From Hibiscus mutabilis (taxonomy: Eukaryota > Streptophyta > Magnoliopsida > Malvales > Malvaceae), in the NCBI GenBank assembly GCA_019671005.1, contig CM033726.1:2542001-2606000 (forward strand): 64,000 nucleotides of DNA, given 5' to 3'. Shown piece after piece: positions 23,033-33,864 of this stretch. The translations under genes and the position numbers were made by a program. The notes beneath the pieces are model-generated. The model was given only the letters and a program-made list of their open reading frames with translations. It ran no database searches and was not told where the DNA came from. Every line of letters begins with the position of its first letter. Within the stretch, counting starts at the first letter, position 1.

Positions 23033-24248
23033 TGAAAGATTGCCCCAAGAATGACCGTCTTAATGCTGTCAAAGGCGATGTGTCCGAGGAGTCGGATAAA
23101 GAAGTGACGAGACTTGGTGCGATTGCGAGTGTCAAAGCAATCAAGCCGAGGGTAGAGAAGCAACTGAAGTGCTACCAGTGTAAGGGGCCACACAAGTTGC
23201 GAGCATGCCCACATCAAGTCAAGCCATCCAAGGAGGTGGACAAGCCCGAACAGAGCGAGGCTGCGAGACTTGGCTCGATGATACTGAGTTCTGCTAAGGC
23301 AAGAGTACGCAAGCAGAAAGGGTTGATGTTTGTCGACATCAACATTGCGGGACGATCAAGGAGTGCTCTAGTGGACACCGGAGCAACCGATCTATTCATG
23401 TCCAAGAAGGCTGCCGACAAACTTGGTCTTAGAGTTGTGGGTTCAACTGGAAAGATCAAGACTGTGAATGCTAAAGAAGTTCCAATTGTTGGAACGACAC
23501 GAAAGGTGGAGCTGCAGATTGGTGAATGGAAGGGCAAGGAAGACATCAAGGTAATCAACTTAGATGACTTTGATTTTGTTTTGGGACTAAACTTCCTTGA
23601 CCGTATAGATGCTCTTATCGTTCCTTGTGCCGACGTCGTCTGTGTTTTGGATCGCAAACAACGTTGCGTTGTGCCCTCGTACCGAGACAAGGGTAAAGGA
23701 ACCAAGATGTTGACTGCCATTCAGCTTGCCGAGAATGCTCCAAGCCAAGGAGACATCGCTTTGGGGGCTACTGTTGGAGGGACTACTTTAGTGGGGCAAG
23801 AGTTGCCCGAGTCAGCTAGCGACATGAGGCCCGTGGAAAAAGCACCTTTGGGCAAGGTGGGAGAAGCATTGAACTTCAAGTGTGAAGAAGGGTCAATGCG
23901 GGAAAAGTTGCCAATGGGCAACGAGGCACCAAACTTCAAGAGGGAAGGGTTGATGCCGGTTAGAGTGAATGCCATGAAGGAGGTGCATCTCAAACTTCAT
24001 CGAGATGTGCGCAATGATGCAGAGCGAGAAGTTACACAGCGGAAGGAACCAAGGCGAGCAGTCTGTATGGGAAGGCAACCCAGTTCGAGTCGAGCGCTCC
24101 TTATGGGGGGAGCCGTTCTTATGGGGGAACATCGTTGCCCGATTCTGAGTTGGGAGCAAGCCAAGGTGCCATGGAAGATCCAAGATCAACCAAGAGAAGT
24201 CCTTTCTGAGACAGCGATGAGGGCATCGCCGGATTTGGTGGGGGAGAA
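23002..24248 (+). CDS. Zinc-knuckle and aspartic-protease frame of element A1
   Basis: Open in the -1 frame relative to gag, overlapping it by 31 bases, and open to 24474 inside the 3' LTR; I end the annotation at the LTR border. Two zinc knuckles have the spacing C-x2-C-x3-H-x4-C (CICGGKHMMKDC near 23005; CYQCKGPHKLRAC near 23170), one residue shorter between the second Cys and the His than the usual retroviral knuckle. Next is a retropepsin-like domain at about 23320-23660, with catalytic ALVDTGATDLF and later VLGLNFLD. The remaining 190 residues are low-complexity spacer with repeated LPMG/APNFK-like words and no polymerase motif. There is no separate start codon. Confidence 0.8.
24237..24248 (+). 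other. Polypurine tract of element A1
   Basis: GGTGGGGGAGAA immediately precedes the 3' LTR, the expected place for plus-strand primer generation. The same tract occurs before the LTRs at 33865, 36534 and, on the minus strand, 63452. Confidence 0.85.
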
Positions 24249-24850
24249 TGTCACTGCCCGCACATTTGGGTCCGAGACAGATGCGCAACCAACAACCCAA
24301 GAGGTTCTAGGCTTGCCAAGAAGACCACCTGACTTGGTCCGATCATTGGAGACTGAAAGAAAGCCCAAGTACATTGAGCTTGGTAAATTAATAGATGGCA
24401 TCTTACCGGGGAATATTCCAAGGGATAAGAATATCTCTCAATGTAAACACAAACTTAAGGAAAGAATATCATAGTGATAGAGTTTCCTTAGTTAGTGTAG
24501 ATTTGGTAGGTGGCTTTCGATCTGAGCCGTTAGTGTGATTCGATCTCGTCCGTTCATTGTATGGGGATTCAACTATAAATAGAGGCCTCCCCACCTCACT
24601 TGTATCATCCATCATTTGAGTAATACACTTGGCATTTACTCTAAAAACACTCAGTAGTGTTCTTCGCGTTCTTTCTTTTGTTCTCGTTGCCTTTCTCTTT
24701 TGTTCGGTTCCTCTTGGAACGATCTTGTGTTTGTGAGCATTGGAAGTATTCGATCTTCCGGAGAAGGATTTCAGGCTTACTTAGTCGTTTGTCTAAGAAC
24801 ATCGACTAAGGCCGCACGTTGGGTTGGTTCAGAAGTCTAGCCCCGTGACA
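24249..24850 (+). repeat. 3' LTR of element A1
   Basis: Begins TGTCACTGCCCGC (one base different from the 5' copy) and ends AGTCTAGCCCCGTGACA. The TATA box is at 24574-24581. It is followed by ATAG, the duplicated target. Confidence 0.92.
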
Positions 24851-24852
24851 AT

Positions 24853-25909
24853 AGGCTTAAATAAAAAAAAACTCTTAAATGCATAAACTATAATTTGGGC
24901 AAAATAGATCCTTAAATTATTATTTTGACCACTTTAAGCCCCTAAACTGTAATTTTGGCAAAATAAGCCCTTAAACTATCATTTTTGGTCACTTTAAGTC
25001 TATGGTTACAAAAATATTATTTTATAGTCTTTTCTAATATATATAAATATTTATGTTCTTTTTAAATTTTAAAATATCATATATCAAAATAAAGCCCCTA
25101 AACTATCATTTCTGGTCATTTTAAATCCGATAGTTATTTAAGTCAAAAGAAAATTATTTCGACTAATAAGATATTGACACATCACAAAGATTTTTTGACC
25201 AATTAATAGTTTTGGGTAGGGGTGTTCAAAAATACCCGACTGATCCAACCTGATTACCCGAACATAAATAACCGTGTATTTACCTAGAATTTTGTTACCC
25301 GGTCGGGTACCCGACCCGTCACTTCTCGGGTCGAGCTCAGGTCACAAAATTAAGAATTTTCGGGTACCCGGATATATTTAAAATTAATATTTTTTATATT
25401 CAATATACATATTTTTATATTAAACTAATAAAAAATCTAATTTTTTATATTTTTATATTTAATCATTAGTATATATTTTTATATTAAACTAATAAATACA
25501 TATTTTTTATATTAAACTAATAAAATATTTTATATTTAAAAATATATATTTTTATATCCGGGTACCCAAATACCCGAATTTTTGGGTACCCGCAAAACCG
25601 GGTCCGGACGGGCTGCATTTTCTACTACCTGAAGATTCGGTTATCGGGTACTTCAGGTACCCGAATACCCGGGTACCCAGATTTGAACACTCCTAGTTTT
25701 GGGGACTAAAAGAAGAAAAATGATATAGTTTAGGTACTTATTTTGACAAAAAAAATAGTTTAAGAACTTAAAGTGACCAAAAACAATAGTTTAAGGGCCT
25801 ATTTTACCCAAAAATAATAATTTAAAAGCTCATTTTATTAAATCATAATTTAAGAGCAAAAAAACAGAGAAATATATAATTTAAGTGCTGTTTTATGATT
25901 TAAGCCTCG
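24853..25909. mobile_element. TIR element (about 1 kb), host of the nested hAT-like MITE
   Basis: The outer ends read AGGCTTAAAT and ATTTAAGCCT, perfect 10-bp inverted repeats. Inside them both arms repeat phrases such as CCCTTAAACTATCATTTTTGG and its complement CAAAAACAATAGTTTAAGGG, giving arms of about 160 bp. GATGAT lies beside both ends (before the LTR at about 21366-21371 on the left, 25911-25916 on the right), if the retrotransposon is removed. No coding capacity was seen. Confidence 0.6.
25217..25695. mobile_element. hAT-like MITE with perfect 8-bp target-site duplication
   Basis: Starts TAGGGGTGTTCAAA and ends TTTGAACACTCCTA, inverted repeats with one mismatch. GTTTTGGG flanks both ends exactly (25209-25216 and 25696-25703), the 8-bp duplication typical of hAT transposons. 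Both subterminal zones are packed with GGTACCCG/CGGGTACC words. It is inserted in the middle of the 24853-25909 element. Confidence 0.85.
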
Positions 25910-28190
25910 ATGATAATCAGAATCAAGGGTAATTATTAGATTATTATTGACAACTTTAAGGCATGACGAAAGGGCACCGGCAGTAGGCCTAGGAAATCAG
26001 CACGATCTCCACGTGGCGAATTGTTACAAAGTTTGGGAACTTGTAGCAGTAGGCTTAGGTCGTTGGGTGTGGTCCGTGTGGACGAGGTCAAAGGGTCACA
26101 TAATCCTCGTGCTATCTTGGAAAGGAAATAAAATTAATAATGTTTGGTTTGTAACTATAATCTTTTTTTTTATAAAGGTTTGTAACTATAATCTTACATT
26201 ATGGGTAGGGTTTTGTTGATGATTAAATAAGTGGATACTAAATAAAAGAGGTGGAAAAGAAGATTAAGACAGTTGATAACTGTTCAGACAGTTATCTCAG
26301 TTGACTTGGAACAGAGAGCCATTAAAGATAAAAAGAGAGAGGAGAATGCCATTCCCCTTATTCCGTCCTGCCCCCTTTTTTGTGATTAACTGGGTATATG
26401 TAATCTTTAGTACTGTTGAGAATAATACGATGTCAGTGACAGTCTATGGACTAATTAATAGAGATAAGCTCAATTTTCAAGTAATAAGTTTTATAGTTCG
26501 ATCACCTAAATGAAATATTATCGTATCTGATAGCGTATGTTCCCAAGATTTTTATAACTTCAGTATTCTGGTCTCAAATAAAAATTCGCCTTCGAAAAAA
26601 CTACTGTCAAGAGTCACTTTCTAAGTAATTAGGTATAGTGGAACTGGAAGCCGTTTCGAATGCGAAGGTGTAAGGTATAACCAGTTTAATTTCGCATACT
26701 TGCTCTCTTTTAGTCTATTTTTACTTTGGTGTGTGTCAATATATAAATATTACGTATTATAATAGTTGATTTTGTTACATTGGTACATATATTTGTTAAA
26801 AAAAAACTAGAGTGATTTAGTCAAATATGTTTGTAGTTAAGTGTGGGCATTTAATCGAGTTAAGTCGATCCGAGTTAAAAATTTCAAGTTAATCATGTTG
26901 AAGAGTTATATTTTATAAATCAGATTTTATTTGAAGTTTTTTCTAGTCGAGTCGACTTTCTGTTTAAATTTAATTAAAAATATTTACAATGTTATGGTAC
27001 TAATTAGTAATTTGTTTCAATTTAAATAGTTTTCTATAATCATATACAATACACATATATATATATATATTTCTTCATATTTTTCATATGTAATATACAT
27101 ATGTATATATCAGGCAAAACTGAAAGACACGACTTGAACTTGAAAATTGATCAACTAATTACTAAAAATTTTGAGCTATTCGAAATTCTATTTTACAACT
27201 CAAACTTTATTTGAAAATTTTTCTAGTCGAGTCGAATCAAGACGAGTCGAGTATTTTTGCTTTGAGTCGAGTCGAATAATTTATTTTTTTTAGTCGAGTT
27301 TTGTTCACCCTAAATCATTTTAGATTTTTTTATTACACATTGTAATCTTATTTTAAGAAGGTAATTGTAAAATTTTATGTAATTTGATATTATAATTTTA
27401 TTTTTCAAAAATAATCTTTCAATTAGAACCAAATGGCATTTAAATTTGTTGAATTTAGTGGTACGCAGTATGACATTTTATTAGAAAAGTCAATTTCAAA
27501 ATAGTAATATTTTTCTATATAATTAAGAGATATGACAGAAGTAAACTTTGGATAAGAGAATTCAATGTCGCCTAATCATTAGTATATTAAAACTAATGAC
27601 AAAATAGTAATAACTTAATATAATTGGTTTTCTGTTCAAATATATTGAATCTAAAATTAATTATCAAAATAACATTAGTGGAATATTAATTCTTGAAATG
27701 ACACTTATTTCTGAAAGACATTTTTGATATATAAAAAAAGTATTTTTACTTATGTGGCGTTGAAACCTTGCAAAAGCACGCTTGATAGGAAGTGTCTTTG
27801 CTTACACAAGAAAATCATGAGAAAACGAAAATAAGAAAAAGCGCTTTTAGTGTTCAAGTATGTAGCCAACATTGTTAAGATTGAAAATGAAAAGAAAATA
27901 ATTAGAGAAAATTAAGCGAATTTGTCCAAAAAGATATAACACGCTTGATATGTGTAGAAAATATGTGTTAGCACAATCACCAGCCAAGTTGGACATCAAT
28001 GTGCATAGTCTTGTCTTCAATCAATCAATGAGTGCATGCGAAAATATTATATTTAAACAATTAAAGAAAATCAACATATTTTTAGTAGGATTTAGTATTT
28101 TCAAATCTCACATTAAAAAGATATTGATTTTTTGAGTGCTTAAGTATAACATTTTTCACATGCTCATTGTTATGCTCGTCTTGAGTTAAC
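25910..28190. other. Intergenic DNA with one motif-rich repeat
   Basis: No gene is supported. An ACGT-core (CACGTGGC) occurs near 26012. At about 26835-27315 there is an element whose ends and interior repeat GAGTCGAG/CTCGACTC words (from GTGTGGGCATTTAATCGAG to TTTTGTTCACCCTAA), similar in plan to the 16.5-kb and 25.2-kb elements but with a different motif. Confidence 0.4.
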
Positions 28191-28194
28191 ACAC

Positions 28195-29100
28195 AGATCA
28201 TCTTATAAGATGTAAAAAAAAAAAAAAAGAATGTCCATTTTTGGAAATTCCACTGTTACTGGATCTTTCACACACAAAAATTAAATCCACTGCAGCTCCA
28301 GCAACAAATTCAACTGACAGTTGGTAATTTGGAAAGATAAAAACATATATTACATCAATGGAGACACATATGATAGGCAAATGACAAACCAACATCACTT
28401 TTATCATATCATGTACATCAATGGAGACACATATGATAGAGAAAATAGATGGATTAGAAATTTAAAACAAATTATTTTTTTAAAAGAATAATGATATCTT
28501 CATTATTTGCCCATAAATTTTTTTGCAAAAGTTGATTACTATCCAGTTATTCTACAGCCTCTTATTCTTCTGCCTATATTCTCAGCAGCCTTGAGCTGAT
28601 GTTCTTCATACTCACGGATGTTTGCCACCCCTACATCCTGACTACTTTTTCAAAAACATTTTTTGCAGAGTCGATAAAAACCCAATTAAAATGACTTTGA
28701 TAAGAAAGAAATAATAAATCTTAATGACAATTTTTCCTAAATTCTTAAATAATTTCATTAATCCTCTTCACCAGCTACGTGATTTCTTTGTTCCTTTTAT
28801 CAGTCACATCCTTTAACTGCCGCCAATTAAACCATATAAGAGAAACAACATAATGCCAGAGAACAAAAGCATAATTGCGATCATAAATTACCTTTTAAAC
28901 CTCAGGAGTTATATGTCCAATCCTACGATGTATACTTTTAAAGGATTTTAGAGTTAGTAAGGGATTTCATTAAAATTGTTGGATTGTTCCATCAAAAGGA
29001 TTTTCGATTTTGAAGCTGATTTCTAATGAAATGAGAAAAAAATATTTAAATATTTATAATGTATAATTTTATAAATCATTAATGAATAAGATTATGATAT
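28195..29100 (-). pseudogene. Fragment of an unrecognised coiled-coil protein gene, copy 1
   Basis: Minus-strand sequence around 28565-28640 can be read as NIREYEEHQLKAAEN, highly charged and helix-forming, after which the frame is damaged (extra bases relative to copy 2). The whole segment is colinear with 31560-32135, where the matching exon is cleaner. It ends at the LTR starting at 29101. There is no intact coding sequence. I do not recognise the family. Confidence 0.45.
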
Positions 29101-29724
29101 TGTCACGGCCCAAATCTTTTGGTCCGAGTAAAAAGGTATGATCTTATTCATAACCAAGGATCCGAAATATTAGTATGAAAGAGGTTCAAAGCGGATCATC
29201 GGACTTGCCAAGACCACCAGACTTGGCCCAACACTTGGAGAATGCTAGAGAGTCCGATCACACTAGCTCTTCGGAAATGGCAGGAGACAAGAAGTCAAAC
29301 GAGGAATCTTGCCATATCGGGTGTGATCAACTATCTTAGGAAAGAAACCTATTAATTGATGTAATTACGTAGGATTTGATATTCTTTCCTAGATTATAGA
29401 TTCTTAATAAGGATTTGGGCTAATCAGATCATATGCGCCATCCATCCATTAAATCGATCCGGACCATTGATTGAGTCTTGGGAGCTCAACTATAAAAGAG
29501 AGCCTCCACTCTCATTTGTATGATCATCATCCAACTCATTCCATTCATTCTCTCATTTGAGAAGAGTAATAATACTCATCAATATGATAAGGCATTTACT
29601 CTATTTATCCTCTTGTTCTTTCAATTGTATTAAATTTGATTCCCAAAGCTCTTCGAGCTAGTTGCCTCTCCATGTGAGTGGCCAAGAGTAGTCACCATAG
29701 TGTGCTTAAAGCGCTCAACTTTAA
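29101..29724 (+). repeat. Truncated, diverged B-type LTR
   Basis: Begins TGTCACGGCCCAAATC like the LTR at 36534-37245 and follows it through the TATA region (TATAAAAG near 29491) to TGCTTAAAGCGCT. It then stops and F-box gene sequence follows directly. Compared with the 36.5-kb copy it has several short insertions (for example about 29130-29160 and near 29580). The base run before it is ATAT, the same as after 37245. Confidence 0.75.
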
Positions 29725-30350
29725 ATTTGTGCAACAAAGGCATATGTGTCATCAGTTTGCAGTAATTTATAAGTTCCGCTGTAAGTTGAATTGGAAGACG
29801 AAACTTCGGGAATTCTAATGTCAAGCATCCAAGGTTTGAAAATTTTGGTTGGATGTGCGAGCTGAACTTCAAATTGAATTAGCAAACAACCATCATTACT
29901 TGTACTATAAAATCAAATCAAATCAGGAGGGGCTTGTCCACCCAGATACGGAATATTTAGCGTGACAGCTTGGAATGGACTTAGGCCTGCCATGGCCCTC
30001 AGGCAAATCCCATTGTCCAGCATAAGATACATCACAAAGCTTAGGTACATACCTGAGATCTATGTGCACGGCTATATTTTCCTCTCCTCTATATTCAAAA
30101 GAAACCAGATTTGGTGCATAAACCTCAATGCTATTGATGCACTTGCAGAAGGATACATGCAAGTATTTCAGCCTCAGTGATGAGCCACAGACGCTTATAT
30201 CAGTAAGCTTCTTGGGATCCGACTTTAATGTCTTTGAAGCATCAAAGTTTAGACTCCCACTGAAAAACGGTTGAAAGAACACAGGTTCTTAGTGCTTCTT
30301 TCGTCGAACAAGCAGATCTTCAGGCAATCCACTTAATCGATCAATCGGAT
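29724..30350 (-). pseudogene. F-box/LRR protein pseudogene
   Basis: Remnant of a plant F-box/LRR (FBD-like) substrate receptor of SCF ubiquitin ligases. Minus-strand reading starts near 30345 with DPIDRLSGLPEDLLVR, the usual first helix of the F-box. The rest of the F-box is missing and the frame soon meets a stop. From about 30250 the LRR-like region reads LKYLHVSFCKCINSIEVYAP, NLVSFEYRGEENIAVHI and RYVPKLCDVSYAGQW, then a stop near 29923. A further part at 29870-29724 reads FSNLGCLTLEFPKFRLP and MPLLHKFKVE. The gene then runs into the truncated LTR, so the 3' end is lost. Stops, an internal deletion and truncation all argue against function. Confidence 0.75.
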
Positions 30351-31200
30351 CCACACACACACAAAAAAACTGGGGTAAACACATGAGCATATAGACCTAG
30401 CCCATCGAATTGACAAGAAGAAGAAATATCAGTTAAAAGAATTCAGTGTTTGAGTGTTCACATAAATGAAGAAAATAATTTTATGCACAAACAGCTTTGA
30501 TTTCACCGAATTGTATAAATGGCAAAGTTCAAAGTTGAGCAGAAATGTTTGTGCCCTAAGAGAGAAGTTAAAGCCTCCAGAGGAAGGATGTTTACTTATT
30601 AGGGTTTAAAGTTTTGAATCTGTCCTTTTTTTTTCTTATTAGACCAACTGAGTTCACGAAACAAATAGGGTAAAACGCAAACGGTTATATCCGGCTGTAA
30701 CAATTTGAATTTCAAAGCAAACTTTAAGACTAAATTCAATTTGAATTTAATGCCTACTACGGCTGTTTGGAAGAAAGGTTACCCAATTAACAGTCCATTA
30801 AAATATTGAAAGTTCGAAATGGATCCAGTTTAAAAAACACAAGAGTAAATGAAGGATATGCCTCGCCCAGGATTATGATTTAGATAGTAAGGAGATTTCG
30901 GCGTTTTAGAGTTAGATTAGTATTCGTAACTTGCATCAAATATTAACTCTATTTTTGATTTAAAGAGAAAAATACTACAATCACATTCTCGTTAAAAATC
31001 TCTCCAATCCTAAATAGGGAAAATGAGGAGCATAAATTATCAAAAGACAATAAACTAAGGCAAAAACAATAGGATCTAAAGAACAACATTAGTTGAGACC
31101 TTGATCAGATTATATTAGCTGATTGTATAAAAGTGTTTGGAAAAATTAACTAATAGCTGTATAATTATTTACAAGAATTTTCATGATTGTACGGAGGCTC
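30350..31200. other. Intergenic DNA, no gene seen
   Basis: AT-rich sequence between the F-box remnant and the second coiled-coil gene fragment. It may include the promoter of the former F-box gene. No repeat or gene was recognised. Confidence 0.35.
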
Positions 31201-31204
31201 CACA

Positions 31205-31840
31205 AGTTTTCCTTCATGACTCCCGCCATTTGGTGATGTACTCGAGCAGCTGTAAAAAAAAAAATGGTTGAGGTAAATTCTTATTTGATTTTGGTCAAGC
31301 TCGTAGTAAAAAAAGATAAACATGTAATTTCACTGGATTGAGAAAACAAGTTGTGGCATCAAATACTTTACCCTTATCTGATAAACCCCAACCAAAGTGG
31401 AAACCACTGAGCCTTCACTGATGGCCCTCACATGGAAATGAATCCTGCTACCTTTGCAACGTTTAGATTATCAATACAGCAGAGCTTCAACATGAAAAAG
31501 GGTTTACAACAAATGGAAAGCTAACCCTCTCACCAATCACGAATGACTTGGCCCATTTTTCTGAGGAACTTAGTCCATCAGATATCTTATAAGATTAAAA
31601 AGAATGTCCAGGAAATTCCACTGTTACTGGCATACAAAAAAATTAAATTGCAGCTCAAAGTTGATGTGCCAAAGAAAACCATCAATGGAGACACATATGA
31701 GAAAAACATATTTACATCAATGGAACTAGATGGAGAGAAAGCGTACTGATACTTCAACTTTGCAAGTTGATTACTCAAGCTAAGCCTCTCTTCTGCCATA
31801 TTCTCAGCAGCCGAGGAGAACTTTGTGTACATCCTGCATG
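31205..31840 (-). pseudogene. 3' exons of an unrecognised coiled-coil protein gene, copy 2
   Basis: On the minus strand three exon-like blocks can be joined by GT-AG sites. One at about 31832-31745 reads MYTKFSSAAENMAEERLSLS then NQLAKLKYQ. One at about 31450-31380 reads HFHVRAISEGSVVSTLVGVYQ. A last at about 31253-31218 reads LLEYITKWRES and a stop. The reading is plausible for the C-terminal helix of a larger protein, but the upstream part is missing: sequence above 31840 is a shortened copy of 28.8-29.1 kb followed by retrotransposon mosaic. I do not recognise the family. Confidence 0.4.
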
Positions 31841-32135
31841 GATCAACAATAACTTCACCAGCTACGTGATTTCTTTGTTCCTTTTATCAGTCACATCCTT
31901 TAACTGCCGCCATCAAGGATAATGCCAGAGAACAAAAGATAAGGATCATAAATTACCTTTTAAACAGGAGTTATTGTCCAATTACGATGTATACTTTTAA
32001 AGGATTTAGAGTTAGCAGGGATTTATTGGGATTGTTCCATCAAAAGGATTTTCGATTTTGAAGCTGATTTCTAATGAAATGAGAAAAAAATATTTAAATA
32101 TTTATAATGATTTTATAAATCATTAATGAATAAGG
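31841..32135. repeat. Shortened duplicate of 28775-29095
   Basis: From CAGCTACGTGATTTC to ATCATTAATGAATAAG this matches 28775-29095 in order, but with many small deletions and almost no substitutions in the shared words. Both copies end at the same ATGAATAAG, after which one continues into an LTR and the other into mosaic sequence. Confidence 0.75.
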
Positions 32136-32935
32136 ATATTCCCATCTTTTGGGGACTTGGGAAGAGTTTCAACTTGGCCCAACACTTGAGAATGCTAGAG
32201 AGTTCAAGGAATAGTTCTGAAACCCAAAGAACGATCAACTATCTTAGGAAAGGAGGCTTGATGGAGAAATTCTTTGCATGAACTCAAGCATGAAGGTTCC
32301 ATCCTCGAGTATGTCGAGACGGTTCATTTGTATGATCATCATCCAACTCAAACTCCAAATCACGGACATCTTGTTCTTTCAAGTCGTTCCCAAAGCCTCT
32401 TTATCTTCAAGAACGTAGTCTTAAGCAATGGGCGAATGGAGTGAAGAGGATGGGAGTCGAGGAACTCTCAAGGCTGGACCGTTAGCTGAATCCATAGCCG
32501 AGTTCGAGATGGCGGAGTCCTCAAGACCGAGAGGCAAGGGCTATGGTGGGGAGTCAAAGATGGGGAAGGTCTTGTGTCTTGTAGCTCGAAGGATCCATGG
32601 AGGGAAGCACATGATGAAGAGCGCCCCAAGAATGATCGTCTTAATCTTTGTCAAATGCGATTGTGATGCACTGGCCGCCGAGCTAAAGGCTTTGAGTGTT
32701 TAAAGCAATCAAGCCGAGGGTAGAGAAGCAACTAAAGTGCTACCAATGTAAGGGTCCACACATGGAACAAGTGATGCGAGCATGCCCACATCGAAGTCAA
32801 GCCATCCAAGAGGGTGGGCGAGCCCAAAGAACGAGCGAGGCTCGGGAGCGAGACTTGGCTCGATAACTCAAACTCCAAATCAGTTCGCTAAGCGAAAGCC
32901 TCTTTAGAGAACGGGCTTAAGCAATGAGCGAGAAA
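32136..32935 (+). other. Fine-scale mosaic of two retrotransposon sequences
   Basis: Short blocks (roughly 10-60 bp) alternate between two tracks, each in its own correct order. Track 1 follows the gag-to-knuckle part of element A1 (about 22634 to 23330). Track 2 follows the B-type LTR (about 29110 to 29650) and then an A-type gag 5' region (about 22140 to 22855). Examples are the A block GGGACTTGGGAAGAGTTTC followed by the B block CTTGGCCCAACACTTG, and later the B block TTTGTATGATCATCATCCAA followed by the A block CTCCAAATCACGGACATC. No open gene results. Confidence 0.75.
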
Positions 32936-33864
32936 GGGTTGATGTTTGTCGACATCAATATTGCGGGACGATCGAGGAGTGCTCTAGTGGACACCGGAGT
33001 AACCGATCTATTCATGTCCAAGAATGTTGCCGACAAACTTGGTCTTAGAGTTGTGGGTTCAACTGGAAAGATCAAGACTGTGAATGCTAAAGAAGTTCCA
33101 ATTGTTGGAACGGCACGGAAGGTGGAGCTGCAGATTGGTGAATGGAAGGGCAATGAAGACATCAAGGTAATCAATTTAGATGACTTTGATTTTGTTTTGG
33201 GACTAAGCTTCATTGACTGTATAGATGCTCTTATCGTTCCTTGTGCCGACATCGTCTGTGTTTTAGATCGCAAACAACGTTGTGTTGTGCCCTCGTACCG
33301 AGACAAGGGTAAAAGAACCAAGATGCTGACTGCCATTCAGCTTGCCGAGGATGCTCCAAGCCAAGGATACATCGCTTTGGGGGCTACTGTTGGAGGGACT
33401 ACTTTAGTGGGGCAAGAGCTGCCCGAGCCAGCTAGCGACATGAGGCCCGTGGAAAAATCACCTTTGGGCAAGGTGGAGGAAGCATTGAACTTCAAGTGTG
33501 AAGAAGTGTCAATGCGGGAAAAGTTGCCAATGGGCAAGGAGGCACTAAACTTCAAGAGAGAAGGGTTGATGCCGGTTAGAGTAAATGCCACGAAGGAGGC
33601 GAATCTCAAACTTCATCGAGATGTGCGCAATAATGCAGAGCGAGAAGTTACACAGCGGAAGAAACCAAGGCGAGCAGTCTGTATGGGAAGACAACCCAGC
33701 CCGAGTCGAGCTCTTCTTATGGGGGGAGCCGTTCTTATGGGGGAACATCGTTGCCCGATTCTGAGTTGGGAGCAAGCCAAGGTACCATGGAAGATCCAAG
33801 ATCAACCAAGAGAAGTCTTTACTGAGACAGCGATGAGGGCATCGCCGGATTTGGTGGGGGAGAA
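32924..33864 (+). pseudogene. Protease frame of a second A-type element (5' part lost)
   Basis: An open frame from the mosaic boundary into the LTR (to 34090) encodes a close copy of the A1 protease and spacer region. The catalytic motif is ALVDTGVTDLF, with valine where A1 has the usual alanine after DTG. Gag and intact knuckles are missing upstream, so no complete element remains. It ends in the polypurine tract GGTGGGGGAGAA (33853-33864) before the next LTR. Confidence 0.75.

Larger units (their letters stand above)
21374..24850 (+). mobile_element. Complete non-autonomous LTR retrotransposon (gag-protease only), element A1
   Basis: A full 3,477-bp element with LTRs of 612 bp (21374-21985) and 602 bp (24249-24850), flanked by ATAG on both sides (21370-21373 and 24851-24854). 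Its 2.26-kb interior has a primer site, a gag-like frame, zinc knuckles, a retroviral-type aspartic protease and a polypurine tract, but no reverse transcriptase, RNase H or integrase. It therefore needs enzymes from another element. By eye the two LTRs differ by about nine substitutions and one 10-bp gap, so insertion is fairly recent. This is close to what has been called TR-GAG, with a protease added. Confidence 0.9.

Noticed and set aside
23214..24300. Long open frames on the minus strand across the protease region
   Set aside because: They mirror the real plus-strand frame and its codon composition, and show no domain. The same shadows recur at 32917-33916 and 35476-36186.
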